The notes below the pieces were generated by a model. The model was not told the origin of the DNA. It saw only the letters and a program-made list of their open reading frames with translations, and did no database searches. The position numbers and the translations under genes were made by a program. Shown here in pieces: positions 43,425 through 52,978 of a DNA stretch of 64,000 bases (its first letter is position 1; each line of letters starts with the position of its first letter). The DNA comes from UBA11400 sp964550435 (GTDB lineage: Bacteria; Bacteroidota; Rhodothermia; Balneolales; HLUCCA01): NCBI GenBank assembly GCA_964550435.1, contig CAZJZI010000004.1, positions 1-64,000 on the forward strand. Direction: 5' to 3'.

Positions 43425-45535
43425 GTTATTGTTTCCGCCCTATACCAACGGGAAATCGCTGATTCTAGAATCATTAAAATAATGGCCACTATTACAAACC
43501 AATACCAAATCTCGGCGCCAAATCCGGCAGCACTGAGTTCTCGCTGAATTTCAGACAGGGGCTGGTCATTTTGACCAAAGACCTGTATCGATTCTAATTT
43601 CGAAGCCAGTATTTCAAAGGTGTTGTCATCAGATAACGTATAAAAATCGGATTCTAATATATCAAAGTTAGCAGCAATCTGAATATTTCCAGTCTCTGTA
43701 CGTATCTGATAGATTCCAGGTTGCCATTCCGTTGCTGGATACTTGATACTGGTAGTTCCGTCTCTGAGTAATTCAACTTCAGGAAAGTAGTCTATTTCTC
43801 CATCAGAAATTACGATTCTATCTCCATCCAATTGACCTGACCATACAAAAGTCTGACCTAGAATATGAGTGTTGAACCCTCCCTGATCACCCGACATGGC
43901 AAACAAAATCGTTCTGTAAAAAATGGGTGCGAACAATGGATTCCCCGGGAAAGATGACCATCCCGGATCAGCGCCAACAGTCGATATAAGCACTCGTCCA
44001 CTTCCAAAAAGATGATCAATTAAAATTGGCTCAATCAACTCACTCTGAAGTACAGTTAATGATCCCGAATCCGACCCTGGGCTGTGTCTGAGATAATAAA
44101 AAATACCAGGAAGCTCGGTGGCAATCTCTTCATCTTCCTGCTTTTCAAATATCTCCTCTATGATTGGATGACCTTCTCTGATACGATCGATGCGGGCAAC
44201 CGGATTAAAACTACCATATGTACCTCTGAACCCAACAAACTGCCCTGCATTCAAACGATCCAACAGTCGATTATACGAGCTGAAGTCTGCTCGTGGAGAT
44301 GGGAAAACTACGAGTCCCCGTCCTGATTGAACGACTCTTACCAGGTTTTCCTGAAGGTCATCGTTAATGCGATCTAGCCCGTTTAGCACTATAACATCGA
44401 AATTTTCGAGTTGACCGGCATCCTGATAGGTTGCACTTGTGGATTGTTGTAGCTGGATTCTTCCCTGTATCTGTTCGGCTGCCTGTAAAGCGGCCGATAG
44501 ATATTGTCCTGCTCCATCAGTAGTCTCGTCTATCATCAAAACCTGTCTTACTTCTGGAACCTTCAAACTGAAATAGTGATCATTATCTGGCTGGAACTGG
44601 TCCCCTTCCAATAAAATATCCCCTTTAACGAACCCACTTCTTGAGGGTATAAGATCGAAGTATATCGTTTCACTTGTTCCGGGATCCAAGTCTACTTGAT
44701 GCTGGCCGACTAATCGATCATCAACTTCCAGACTCACAAATGCATTATATGCAGGTTGGCGTCCGGAGTTGGCGACACTAATTTCGATTGGTACCGAAAC
44801 TCCGGGTCCGGCAACTGTTCCCGCAATTTTAACTGATTGCACCACCAAATTTGATCCTGATTCTGATCCCAGGATTACATAACTCATAGGAACATCATCC
44901 AAAGACTCCGGAATTTCAATTATCTGAGAATCCGCAACAAATCCATCATCGGTTGTAACACGATAAATTACACTGACATCACCAGACCATGAAGAAACCA
45001 ACCCATCTATAAATGTCATACGTTGGTTGAGTAATGATCCGGTCTCAGAGATCTCAAGTTCACCCAGGCCTTCTGAAATTTGTGACTGGTTCAAAAAACC
45101 TGTACTTGTCTGATCTCCGTGAGTAGGGACAATAACAAAACGGTCTTGATCTCGGGCATCATTCACAAGCGAACGGATTAATTGTTTAGCCTGCTCCAGA
45201 TAGGGTCCATCCGCATTCACGCGATCCATTCTGATCCCATTTTCTACTACCATGATGTACAATGTAGCAGTTGAATTGGATGAACTACCGATTCCAGGAG
45301 GCAAGAATGGACGAGCAAGTGCCAGTGCAACTGCTATGACTGTTAAAACACGCACTATTAACAACAACCAGCGTTTTAATTTTAACCGTCTGATTGTAGA
45401 TTTTTGCAATTCAGAAAAAAAAGAGAGCGTGGAAAAGGCAACTTTCTGAGGTTTTCGCAAATTCAGAAAATGTATTATGACCGGTATTGCTACTGCAAGA
45501 AGTCCGAGTAAAAAAAATGGTGCTAAAAAGGTCAT
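43421..45535 (-). CDS. BatA-domain membrane protein
   Basis: A 704-residue protein opening with the BatA-type N-terminal domain (FLAPFFLLGLLAVAIPVIIH, FLNLRKPQKVAFSTLSFF, LKLKRWLLLIVRVLTVIAVA), which comprises two membrane helices. A large extracytoplasmic region follows, with a CARDB-like segment (VPIEISVANSGRQPAYNAFV) and a class I glutamine-amidotransferase-like fold (VIVLNGLDRIND, GRGLVVFPS). The C-terminal membrane helix is WYWFVIVAIILMILESAI. In the Bat/aerotolerance context such proteins assemble with vWA proteins and MoxR, none of which is adjacent. Probably an envelope protein; function unknown. Confidence 0.85.
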   Translation of the reverse strand: MTFLAPFFLLGLLAVAIPVIIHFLNLRKPQKVAFSTLSFFSELQKSTIRRLKLKRWLLLIVRVLTVIAVALALARPFLPPGIGSSSNSTATLYIMVVENGIRMDRVNADGPYLEQAKQLIRSLVNDARDQDRFVIVPTHGDQTSTGFLNQSQISEGLGELEISETGSLLNQRMTFIDGLVSSWSGDVSVIYRVTTDDGFVADSQIIEIPESLDDVPMSYVILGSESGSNLVVQSVKIAGTVAGPGVSVPIEISVANSGRQPAYNAFVSLEVDDRLVGQHQVDLDPGTSETIYFDLIPSRSGFVKGDILLEGDQFQPDNDHYFSLKVPEVRQVLMIDETTDGAGQYLSAALQAAEQIQGRIQLQQSTSATYQDAGQLENFDVIVLNGLDRINDDLQENLVRVVQSGRGLVVFPSPRADFSSYNRLLDRLNAGQFVGFRGTYGSFNPVARIDRIREGHPIIEEIFEKQEDEEIATELPGIFYYLRHSPGSDSGSLTVLQSELIEPILIDHLFGSGRVLISTVGADPGWSSFPGNPLFAPIFYRTILFAMSGDQGGFNTHILGQTFVWSGQLDGDRIVISDGEIDYFPEVELLRDGTTSIKYPATEWQPGIYQIRTETGNIQIAANFDILESDFYTLSDDNTFEILASKLESIQVFGQNDQPLSEIQRELSAAGFGAEIWYWFVIVAIILMILESAISRWYRAETIT

Positions 45536-45700
45536 TTAGGTAAAAAGTACTTACTTTCTGAGATGATATTGGTGATTTCAATCACGTAGACACGAGTAGA
45601 ATCGAAATATTAACCTATTCAACTCGTTAATCGATTTAATATAACAATGTGAACTGAATTTCGTCCCCGGATTAAACGACGAATTCCCTGATAATACCTC

Positions 45701-48340
45701 ATGAAAGTATCGACATTTCGTCAGATTTTCGTTATTACTGTGATTTCTATCTATGGATGGTCATGCTCAGCGCCGCAAGTCGATCACTGGATCGAAGCTG
45801 TCCCCGAATCAACACCTGCTCTTTTCGTACTAGACGGTGCGACTCCTGTAGATCTGGTTTTGAGCGACCCCTTGAGCGTTATCGCAGCACAAGCCAGCAG
45901 TACCAATAACGAAGAAATACTGAGATTAGTGGGTGAATCTGATGTATCAATTAAGGCTATGGCTGTTATCCCCTCGAACTCCGATGAGTGGAAGCCAGTA
46001 TGGATTATGAGTGCCCCAAACGGAACAGCAGAGCAAGCCAGTAATCGTTACAGTCGCCCCCAGACCGCAAATGGATACTCATTCAAAGGGAATCGAATCT
46101 ATATGTTGTTCGTGTCTGACTCACTGGTACTTTTTGCGCTGCAATCCGGAGATTTCATGTTCATATCGGAAAGTAGTTTTGCCCTCGAGTCGTTTGCCAG
46201 AACAATCTCAGGAACTGAAAATAGCTTGTCGTTATCAGAATCAGAACTGACTGCAGGAAAATGGTTTATGAACATTGGGTACATGGATGATTTGATAGCT
46301 ACTGAAACTGCAGTTAGATTCAGACCATTGTTGAACAATGTGTTTAATGGAAGTGGAGTTGCTAAACTCAAGTTTATTCAACAATCCTCCGGGGCCCAGA
46401 TATCGGGTAGCCTTGGAGTGAATGATGGAAATGCATCCAATTTGGTGAAGGTGTTTACATCCTCGAATCATCGTACAATAATGGATCGATATGTTTCTGA
46501 GGATGCAGCGTTGACTGCATTTTACCATGGTAAGGCATCCAACTTACCCGCTTTGGATGTGCCAATCGAGCTGGATGTATTTTTATCAACACGTGAAAAC
46601 GAACGTCAACGATTCAATAATTCAATCGGTAATCATGTTGCTTTTGTTGCCTTTGGATCGAGTGGATTTCTCGGTGCCAGTGAGTTTGCTTACGTTCGTC
46701 AAGTTGAACGCGCTGATCAGCTTAGATCTATTCTCGACGAATGGACCCAACTTGGAATGGCAGAACGCGAAGGTGACAGGTATATAGTAGACAGCGTGGT
46801 ATTGTCATGGCTCATATCAGGTGGGCTTTCTGAAATGGGTATTTTTCATCTGGCTTTTGATAACGATATTCTGATCGCAACGCAGCGACCAGCGCTAATT
46901 TCGAAACTGCTTACCGACAAAGATCGCCGTCGAACCCTTTACTACACAGAAACTTATTTGAATGTAAGATCATCTTTTCCAGATGAACTGACATCGTTTA
47001 TATACACTAGAAATGAGTCCCTAATACAGTTTCTACAACCTATTCTGAATCCCATACAAAGTACTGCGCTAATTTTGGATCAATATGATGTTGGTGCACT
47101 TGCACTACATCGTGACCAAAACAGTGAGTCTGTAAGTATGGATTTTCGAAGTTATCAGGTTGAGCAGACTTCTCAACCATATGATGATAGGTGGTTGGTA
47201 CGCCTGGATGGTACGGATCTTACAGGATACCCCGTATTGGCCAATATTGCGGGAAGTTCAAGATCTGAAATACTCGTTGCTACACAAGGAGGAACTGTTG
47301 CAGCCATTGCGGCAGATGGAACTAGTGTCTTTAGAGTATCAACCGGTACTGATTCACCGGTTGGATCCCCAGTAGCAGTAGATTGGTATGCAAACAATCA
47401 AATGGCTGTCATACAGGGTGCCGGTAACAAAATATATGGATGGAGCAACAATGGTGCTGCCTTACCAGGATTTCCAATAACACTTAGCGAAACATTGAGT
47501 GCACCTATAGTGATCACGGATGTATCACGAAATGGTATTCCTGAAATCATAGCTGCGACCTCCGACAGACAATTACATGTTTTGAACCAAAGAGGAGAAA
47601 ATATTACCGGTTGGCCTCAGTCACTTAATTCATCTATCCGAAATCGTCCTCAGGTAGTGACTTGGCTGGGAAGTACTTCTATTGTCGCCTACTCAGAAAA
47701 TGTATTGTTTGTATTTGAAACCAATGGAGTAGTGAAATCGGGATTCCCGTTGTTTAACAGAGCCCCATTTCGTGGTGAATTCCTGGTTCACAACGATTTT
47801 TTATTAGCAGGATCTTCAGATGGCACCCTACTTTCCATTGGCCGTGGAGCCCTGTTTCCGGTTGGAATTGCTCCAATCATCTCATCTACGGGATCCTCAA
47901 GTGGTGATTTAACCACTCAAGGCGTTAAACTAGCTGAAACCGGGTTGGTTATTCGGCCAGAAGTTAGTACACACACGATTCGTGTTGATACCACAAATTC
48001 TGTAACTGAACCCGTAATTTTTGCCCTTACCGATGCGGGTTCACTTTTTGGAATCAATTTACAAGGTGAGTTACGATTTTCGCAGTCGCTTGGGCAACCG
48101 GCTCTATCAGACCACGCCCCAATTGTTGCTGACATTGATAGAAACGGTCTATTTGAGATTACTGGAATCGCATCTTTCGGTAGGATGTATGCATGGCAGT
48201 TGATTAGTGGAGAACGTTTCTTCGATATCCCAACCACAAATCTACATCGACCGATTATTGCCGACATTAATGGTAATGGAAGCAACGAATTGATTGCAGG
48301 AACTCAAGATGGATTGAGAGCGTGGACAATAAATAGGTAG
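45701..48340 (+). CDS. Large lipoprotein with DUF3352-like N-terminal and beta-propeller-like C-terminal regions
   Basis: An 879-residue lipoprotein. The signal peptide ends in lipobox GWSC (Cys at about residue 22). Residues about 30-480 are mixed alpha/beta with the layout of DUF3352-type proteins (VPESTPALFVLDGATPVDLV, YSFKGNRIYMLFVSDSLVLF). Residues about 490-879 form a repeating blade pattern (GYPVLANIAGSSRSEILVAT, PLPGFPITLS-like, ITGWPQSLNSSIRNRPQVV, HAPIVADIDRNGLFEITGIA, HRPIIADINGNGSNELIAGT), as in FG-GAP/PQQ-like propellers. It is the only plus-strand gene between 31 and 58 kb and is divergent from the BatA-type gene. Role unknown. Confidence 0.8.
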   Translation: MKVSTFRQIFVITVISIYGWSCSAPQVDHWIEAVPESTPALFVLDGATPVDLVLSDPLSVIAAQASSTNNEEILRLVGESDVSIKAMAVIPSNSDEWKPVWIMSAPNGTAEQASNRYSRPQTANGYSFKGNRIYMLFVSDSLVLFALQSGDFMFISESSFALESFARTISGTENSLSLSESELTAGKWFMNIGYMDDLIATETAVRFRPLLNNVFNGSGVAKLKFIQQSSGAQISGSLGVNDGNASNLVKVFTSSNHRTIMDRYVSEDAALTAFYHGKASNLPALDVPIELDVFLSTRENERQRFNNSIGNHVAFVAFGSSGFLGASEFAYVRQVERADQLRSILDEWTQLGMAEREGDRYIVDSVVLSWLISGGLSEMGIFHLAFDNDILIATQRPALISKLLTDKDRRRTLYYTETYLNVRSSFPDELTSFIYTRNESLIQFLQPILNPIQSTALILDQYDVGALALHRDQNSESVSMDFRSYQVEQTSQPYDDRWLVRLDGTDLTGYPVLANIAGSSRSEILVATQGGTVAAIAADGTSVFRVSTGTDSPVGSPVAVDWYANNQMAVIQGAGNKIYGWSNNGAALPGFPITLSETLSAPIVITDVSRNGIPEIIAATSDRQLHVLNQRGENITGWPQSLNSSIRNRPQVVTWLGSTSIVAYSENVLFVFETNGVVKSGFPLFNRAPFRGEFLVHNDFLLAGSSDGTLLSIGRGALFPVGIAPIISSTGSSSGDLTTQGVKLAETGLVIRPEVSTHTIRVDTTNSVTEPVIFALTDAGSLFGINLQGELRFSQSLGQPALSDHAPIVADIDRNGLFEITGIASFGRMYAWQLISGERFFDIPTTNLHRPIIADINGNGSNELIAGTQDGLRAWTINR

Positions 48341-48429
48341 TGGGGGTAGGGAGTGGATAGTGGTATAAGTTTTGAACGCCAATTTTATCAGAGAAAAAAC
48401 TCTGCGGGAAAAGCATACCACTAAGCAAC

Positions 48430-49320
48430 TCAGCTTAAAATATCGCGAAGAGCGCGTTCGAGATTGGGGTGACGGAAACGGTAACCGTGTTCGAGGAGTT
48501 TGTTTGGTACCGCACGTAATGATGCTAGAATCGATGAAGCAGATTCACCTACTGCAATTTTCAGCATGAACTCAGGCACACGAAACCATGAGGGTCGTTC
48601 CATAACTTTACCCAAAGTCTGTGCAAATTCATCCATCGTTACCGGATTGGGTGCTGAAATGTTAACCGGGCCTGAAATTTCGGAATTATCAATACAGAAA
48701 AGCAGTGCTTGTACCATATCGTCCATATGGATCCATGGATAGTATTGAGATCCATGACCAAGTGGTCCACCACCATATAATTTGAATGGGAGCAGCATTT
48801 TTTGGAGTGCACCGTCATCGGTTTGTTGCACAATGCCAATTCGGGCCAAAACCAGTCGGACTTTAGGTTCTTCGAGTTTAAGAGCTTCATGTTCCCAAGC
48901 TACGCAGACTTTGGCTAAAAAATCTTGCCCTGGAGGTTGACTTTCGTCAAGCACGTCAGATCCACGTGGACCATAATACCCAACTGCAGACCCCGAAATA
49001 AATACAGTTGGCTTGTTTTTCGCGCTTTTGATGGCACTAACCATACGAGATGTAGCTTTGATTCGGCTATTCAGTATAGATTCTCGTACACTTTCAGTCC
49101 AGCGGTTGTCAAAAAGATTGCTTCCAGCCAGGTTGATAACAGCATCAACAGTTTCCATGATTGCTGCAAGGTCATCATCCCAACTTGCGTATGCGACTCC
49201 TTTCCTGGAGTATTTGCCCGGTGTGCGGGTTATGATTGTAACCGTGTCGCCACGACTCAAAAGCGTGTTAACAAGGTAGTTTCCAATAAATCCGGTTCCG
49301 CCAGTTATAAGTATATGCAT
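48430..49320 (-). CDS. TIGR01777-family NAD(P)-binding epimerase-like protein
   Basis: A 296-residue extended short-chain dehydrogenase. The Rossmann motif is ILITGGTGFIGNYLV (residues 3-17). Family stretches are VDAVINLAGSNLFDNRWTES, SRIKATSRMV, SGSAVGYYGPRGSDVLDESQ and YYPWIHMDDMVQALLFCIDN. The C-terminal DUF1731-like part is RVPEFMLKIAVGESASSILA then RAVPNKLLEHGYRFRHP. Related E. coli YfcH has no settled substrate. It is the last gene of the long minus-strand cluster, 19 bp after the dipeptide epimerase stop. Confidence 0.92.
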   Translation of the reverse strand: MHILITGGTGFIGNYLVNTLLSRGDTVTIITRTPGKYSRKGVAYASWDDDLAAIMETVDAVINLAGSNLFDNRWTESVRESILNSRIKATSRMVSAIKSAKNKPTVFISGSAVGYYGPRGSDVLDESQPPGQDFLAKVCVAWEHEALKLEEPKVRLVLARIGIVQQTDDGALQKMLLPFKLYGGGPLGHGSQYYPWIHMDDMVQALLFCIDNSEISGPVNISAPNPVTMDEFAQTLGKVMERPSWFRVPEFMLKIAVGESASSILASLRAVPNKLLEHGYRFRHPNLERALRDILS

Positions 49321-49339
49321 ACCAATAGTAACACAGAAT

Positions 49340-50368
49340 TTATGAGCGGAGTTCGACGCCTAGACCATTTTTCTCAGGTAGATACACGTTTAGCTTCTCA
49401 TCAAACTGAAGTCCGATGTATGGATCATGCGAAATGAGTAAATGTCCATCCAAGTCAGCATAATCACACCAAAGACTCACCAATGCAGCTGCAGTATTTG
49501 CCAGTGAACTTTCAATCATACACCCGATCATTATCTGCAAACCAGCCTTTCGAGCACCGTGTATCAGTTGTAAAGCCCGGCGAATGGAACCGGTCTTCAT
49601 GAGTTTGATATTGATTCCATGAAAGTATTTTGCAAGTTCATCAACCGACTCTCTACCAGTAAAACTTTCGTCTGCCATGGTCATCACCGGAGAGTATTTC
49701 CTTAGATCGGCCAGTTCATTCTTCATAGATGATGGCATTGGCTGTTCAATCATCTGGACGTTCTTGTCGGCCAGAAAGGATACCATCTGTTTAGCTCGTT
49801 CCAGAGTTTTCCATCCTTCGTTAGCATCAACCCAAATAGGTTTATTTGTACAGGAACGAATGGTATTGATGATTTCTTCATCCCGCTCTGTTCCAAGTTT
49901 AATCTTCAAAACCGGATAAGGATCTGCCTCAGCAACACGGTCGGGCAGTTTTTCGGTGGCATCTATACCAACGGTAAAACATGTCTGTGGACCAAATCTG
50001 GATGGTGCGTTCCACAAGTCGTACAACGGAACCTGGAGTTTTTTACCAATCCAGTCATACAGTGCCATTTCCAGTGCGACTTTAGCTGAGTACTCACCCG
50101 GACCAGTGGCATCCATAGCTTGAAGCACTTTATCGACGTCAAACGGGTTACGGAGTGCTCTCAAATCGAAATTGTTCAACCACGCCATGCATGATTCCTG
50201 TGATTCATTATATCGGGCATTAGGAGCACCCTCGCCGATACCTACTATTCCCTCAGCCTCCAGCTCAACTAAAACATTCGCTGCTTTGTCTCGTGACCAT
50301 CTTGAAATTGTAAAGGTATGACGCAATGGCAGATCAAGGGCTCTGCAACCAAGTTTAAAATGGACCAT
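49340..50368 (-). CDS. Dipeptide (L-Ala-D/L-Glu) epimerase, enolase superfamily
   Basis: A 342-residue enolase-superfamily enzyme of the MLE subgroup. The acid/base lysines are in VLKIKLG (KxK, about residues 150-156) and INIKLMKTGSI (about 247-257). The metal ligands are in WVDANEGW (Asp), MIEQPMP (Glu) and TMADESFTG (Asp). This pattern is that of L-Ala-D/L-Glu epimerases used in murein-peptide recycling; specificity for other dipeptides is possible. It starts 19 bp after cdsA, in a cluster of envelope-related genes. Confidence 0.9.
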   Translation of the reverse strand: MVHFKLGCRALDLPLRHTFTISRWSRDKAANVLVELEAEGIVGIGEGAPNARYNESQESCMAWLNNFDLRALRNPFDVDKVLQAMDATGPGEYSAKVALEMALYDWIGKKLQVPLYDLWNAPSRFGPQTCFTVGIDATEKLPDRVAEADPYPVLKIKLGTERDEEIINTIRSCTNKPIWVDANEGWKTLERAKQMVSFLADKNVQMIEQPMPSSMKNELADLRKYSPVMTMADESFTGRESVDELAKYFHGINIKLMKTGSIRRALQLIHGARKAGLQIMIGCMIESSLANTAAALVSLWCDYADLDGHLLISHDPYIGLQFDEKLNVYLPEKNGLGVELRS

Positions 50369-50387
50369 AGATGATATTAATGAGAGA

Positions 50388-51191
50388 TTATGCGAAGAAA
50401 CTCAAATACAAGAACAAGACCGGAGCAGTTAGTAATAAAGAATCAAAACGATCCAATACGCCTCCGTGACCAGGGAATAAATTGGATGTATCCTTCACTC
50501 CGGCTGCACGTTTCAATTTACTGGCAGCCAGGTCTCCAATCGGACCCACTATACTTATGATGATGATCAACGGCCACAAATCGGATATATGAAACCCATC
50601 CATAATTACAACTGAAGTTGCTGCCCAGAGCCCTAAAGCACTTCCTATGAATCCACCAGCGAATCCCTCCCAGGTTTTCTTTGGACTCAAATGCTGGGCC
50701 ATTAGGTGTCTTCCAAAGTTTTTCCCTATGAAAAAAGCGAGTGAATCGTTGCCCCATATGGTAAATAATAAAATCAACATGAACAGGAAGCCATGTGACG
50801 GATCCATGCCCATTTCACGGATTCCAACGAAACTCAAAACCCCAAGTGCCGGATAAATAGTACAATAAAAAGTACTCATAGTACGGTACATCTGACGATG
50901 TCCTCGGTAGAGAGTATCGGCTGCTATCTGAACAACAGCAACACCCATAAATGACATTGACAACCATTCAGGAAACAACACCCCTAACATGAGTACGGTC
51001 AGAGATGCATAGGCAATCCACGCATTTGGTCTGAATCCTTGAAGATCCATAAGTTTGACCATTTCGCGTTGCATCAGTAACCCCAGAATTAGCATCAAGG
51101 CAGCAAAGTAGTAACCACCGAGCCATGCAATAGCCACAAATATGGGTGCTCCAACACATGCGAAGAGTATTCGTTTGACAAGCTCGCTCAA
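50388..51191 (-). CDS. cdsA: Phosphatidate cytidylyltransferase
   Basis: An integral membrane enzyme forming CDP-diacylglycerol from phosphatidate and CTP for phospholipid synthesis. About eight membrane helices. The family signature near residues 222-248 is split as SKLKRAAGVKDTSNLFPG then HGGVLDRFDSLL. WGNDSLAFFIGKNFG and HLSPKKTWEGFAGG are the other conserved stretches. 267 residues. It starts 2 bp after the small DUF2007-like gene. Confidence 0.96.
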   Translation of the reverse strand: MSELVKRILFACVGAPIFVAIAWLGGYYFAALMLILGLLMQREMVKLMDLQGFRPNAWIAYASLTVLMLGVLFPEWLSMSFMGVAVVQIAADTLYRGHRQMYRTMSTFYCTIYPALGVLSFVGIREMGMDPSHGFLFMLILLFTIWGNDSLAFFIGKNFGRHLMAQHLSPKKTWEGFAGGFIGSALGLWAATSVVIMDGFHISDLWPLIIIISIVGPIGDLAASKLKRAAGVKDTSNLFPGHGGVLDRFDSLLLTAPVLFLYLSFFA

Positions 51192-51193
51192 AT

Positions 51194-51472
51194 TTACTCT
51201 CCGTTATCAGAATCGTCTATTTCCACTATCCCATTTTTCCAGTCATCCAACGCTTTCATTGCACGCTCCTCTAGTTCACCAGGAACATACACATACACCA
51301 TCGACATTTGACCAATATTCAGATTATAGGCCGAATCTCGTTTCGATAAAATTTGTGCGTGAATATCCTGATCTGCGAAATAGCTTTTAACCATTTCAGC
51401 ATCGTATTCGGTTCCGGTTTCATACACACAAACCCATCCGTTGATATCGTCAGGTCTCAGCTCCTTGAACAT
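51194..51472 (-). CDS. DUF2007-like small protein
   Basis: A 92-residue acidic protein: WVCVYETGTEYDAEMVKSYF then ADQDIHAQILSKRDSA, MVYVYVPGELEERAMKALDD. This beta-alpha-beta pattern matches DUF2007 (putative signal-transducing protein). I chose ATG 51472 (MFKELRPDD) although ATG 51487 is possible; either start overlaps the end of the CPBP gene, which indicates coupling. cdsA follows after 2 bp. Confidence 0.82.
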   Translation of the reverse strand: MFKELRPDDINGWVCVYETGTEYDAEMVKSYFADQDIHAQILSKRDSAYNLNIGQMSMVYVYVPGELEERAMKALDDWKNGIVEIDDSDNGE

Positions 51473-52409
51473 AATTGCCTCCACCACCTGGTTGACTGTT
51501 AACTCGTTGAATTGTAACTATTACAAAATACGTTAAAATGACACTTAACCCAACAAGATACAGTGGAGGCATTGTACCTTGTAATTCTTCGTTTAATGCG
51601 ATTTCGGGATAGTAATAGGCAAATAGTACGCTTCCCCCATTATTAACCAGGTGTGCAACCACAGCAGGCCAGAGACTTCGAGTCTGAATGGTCATCCAGG
51701 CCAGTAACATGCCGAGCAGTGCAAGTGGAATAAATTGAGTGAGTCGAATGTGAAATATCCCAAAAATGAGTCCTGAGAGAACTATTGCGATCCAGACATT
51801 CATTGAGCGTTCAAAGTTTCTTAGGATGTATCCCCTGAATAGTACTTCTTCACATACAGCAGGTACAAGTCCGATGTGGAATATGGTAAGTAGAACCAAG
51901 TGGTCACCACGCAGGTAGTTTTCGATAAGTTTCAGCTGCGCACGTTCGAATTCCATGTAAGATTCGCTAAACGGAAACTGCATGTTCAACCAGGACAGGT
52001 AATAAATAATCGGCTGAATTACAATGAGCAGAGCAAATGCAAGACCCAGATTTTTTACAGTATTTTCATCAGATTGAATTCTCAAAAATGAAAATACTTG
52101 CCCTTTGGGAGCAGACAGTCGGGTAAAAGCCAGCGTCAGTAAACCCAAAAAGACGATCTGACCAAACGTATTACTTATGAAAAGTACATCCAGATTTTGA
52201 GTCAGAACATTCGGGTCAAAATCAGAAAAATCGAGCCTACCAGTTGTTGCGAGAATTACTACAGCCAGTATCCCGGCAACTATCTGAAATAAAGCAAACG
52301 CTCCAATAGCCCAGCCGACTCCCATGATCCAACCCGGAAAACCATTCCGATCGGCCCAGGGTTGTGGTGAGTATGAGTTTGAGTCGGACGGACTATTGGT
52401 TGCGCTCAT
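51450..52409 (-). CDS. CPBP-family intramembrane metalloprotease
   Basis: A 319-residue polytopic membrane protein (about eight helices) of the CAAX-protease/bacteriocin-processing (Abi) family. The catalytic motif is EEVLFRGYILR (glutamates plus Arg, about residues 187-197), followed by the histidine motifs FGIFHI (about 222-227) and VAHLVNNGGS (about 255-264). Substrate unknown. It is coupled upstream to the DUF4199 gene (5 bp) and downstream to DUF2007 (overlap). Confidence 0.9.
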   Translation of the reverse strand: MSATNSPSDSNSYSPQPWADRNGFPGWIMGVGWAIGAFALFQIVAGILAVVILATTGRLDFSDFDPNVLTQNLDVLFISNTFGQIVFLGLLTLAFTRLSAPKGQVFSFLRIQSDENTVKNLGLAFALLIVIQPIIYYLSWLNMQFPFSESYMEFERAQLKLIENYLRGDHLVLLTIFHIGLVPAVCEEVLFRGYILRNFERSMNVWIAIVLSGLIFGIFHIRLTQFIPLALLGMLLAWMTIQTRSLWPAVVAHLVNNGGSVLFAYYYPEIALNEELQGTMPPLYLVGLSVILTYFVIVTIQRVNSQPGGGGNYVQGAET

Positions 52410-52414
52410 AAAGG

Positions 52415-52978
52415 TTAGAATGAATCGTTATTCTCAGGTTTTGGGGCAAAGAATTTTACACCAAGCATACCAGTCAGTGCATTAAGCGCTCCAAGTACTC
52501 CGGCATTAATTGCGAATCCCTGAAGCTGCCCGGCAACGGTTTTTTGTTTATTGAATTGCTCATAGATACCATCAATTGCTTCATCCATTTGAGGGCCACC
52601 TACGGTCTCCATAGAAGCCACCATTGATTCCATTAGTTTGTCTATGAAAGCAGGGTCGATCAGATTGGTCCATATTAAAGAGATGATTGTTATGAAGACG
52701 GCAACAAATACACCGGAAGTTAGTCCTATCACAGCTCCGCGTCCCATTTTCATAGGGACATTATACTGTTTTGTATGGTGTCGCACGGCTAACATACCAG
52801 CAAACATTCCAATGAGACACGAGAGCAGGCTCATAACACTTGTCATGATTAAATTACTCATGCTCGGTTCAGAGCTTATGACATTGTAGCTTAGAACTGT
52901 TGAGACAACAGACGCTATCAGGGCAAAAACAATACCCATAATCACAGCGGACGATATAAAAGGGTTATTTTGTTCCAT
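52415..52978 (-). CDS. DUF4199-domain membrane protein
   Basis: A 187-residue membrane protein with about four helices (AVIMGIVFALIASVVSTVLS, MTSVMSLLSCLIGMFAGMLA, GAVIGLTSGVFVAVFITIIS, AINAGVLGALNALTGMLGVK) and a short soluble loop (DPAFIDKLMESMVASMETVG) between helices 3 and 4. This layout is DUF4199, common in Bacteroidota. The start MEQNNPF at 52978 overlaps the preceding gene by 14 bp. Function unknown. Confidence 0.85.
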   Translation of the reverse strand: MEQNNPFISSAVIMGIVFALIASVVSTVLSYNVISSEPSMSNLIMTSVMSLLSCLIGMFAGMLAVRHHTKQYNVPMKMGRGAVIGLTSGVFVAVFITIISLIWTNLIDPAFIDKLMESMVASMETVGGPQMDEAIDGIYEQFNKQKTVAGQLQGFAINAGVLGALNALTGMLGVKFFAPKPENNDSF

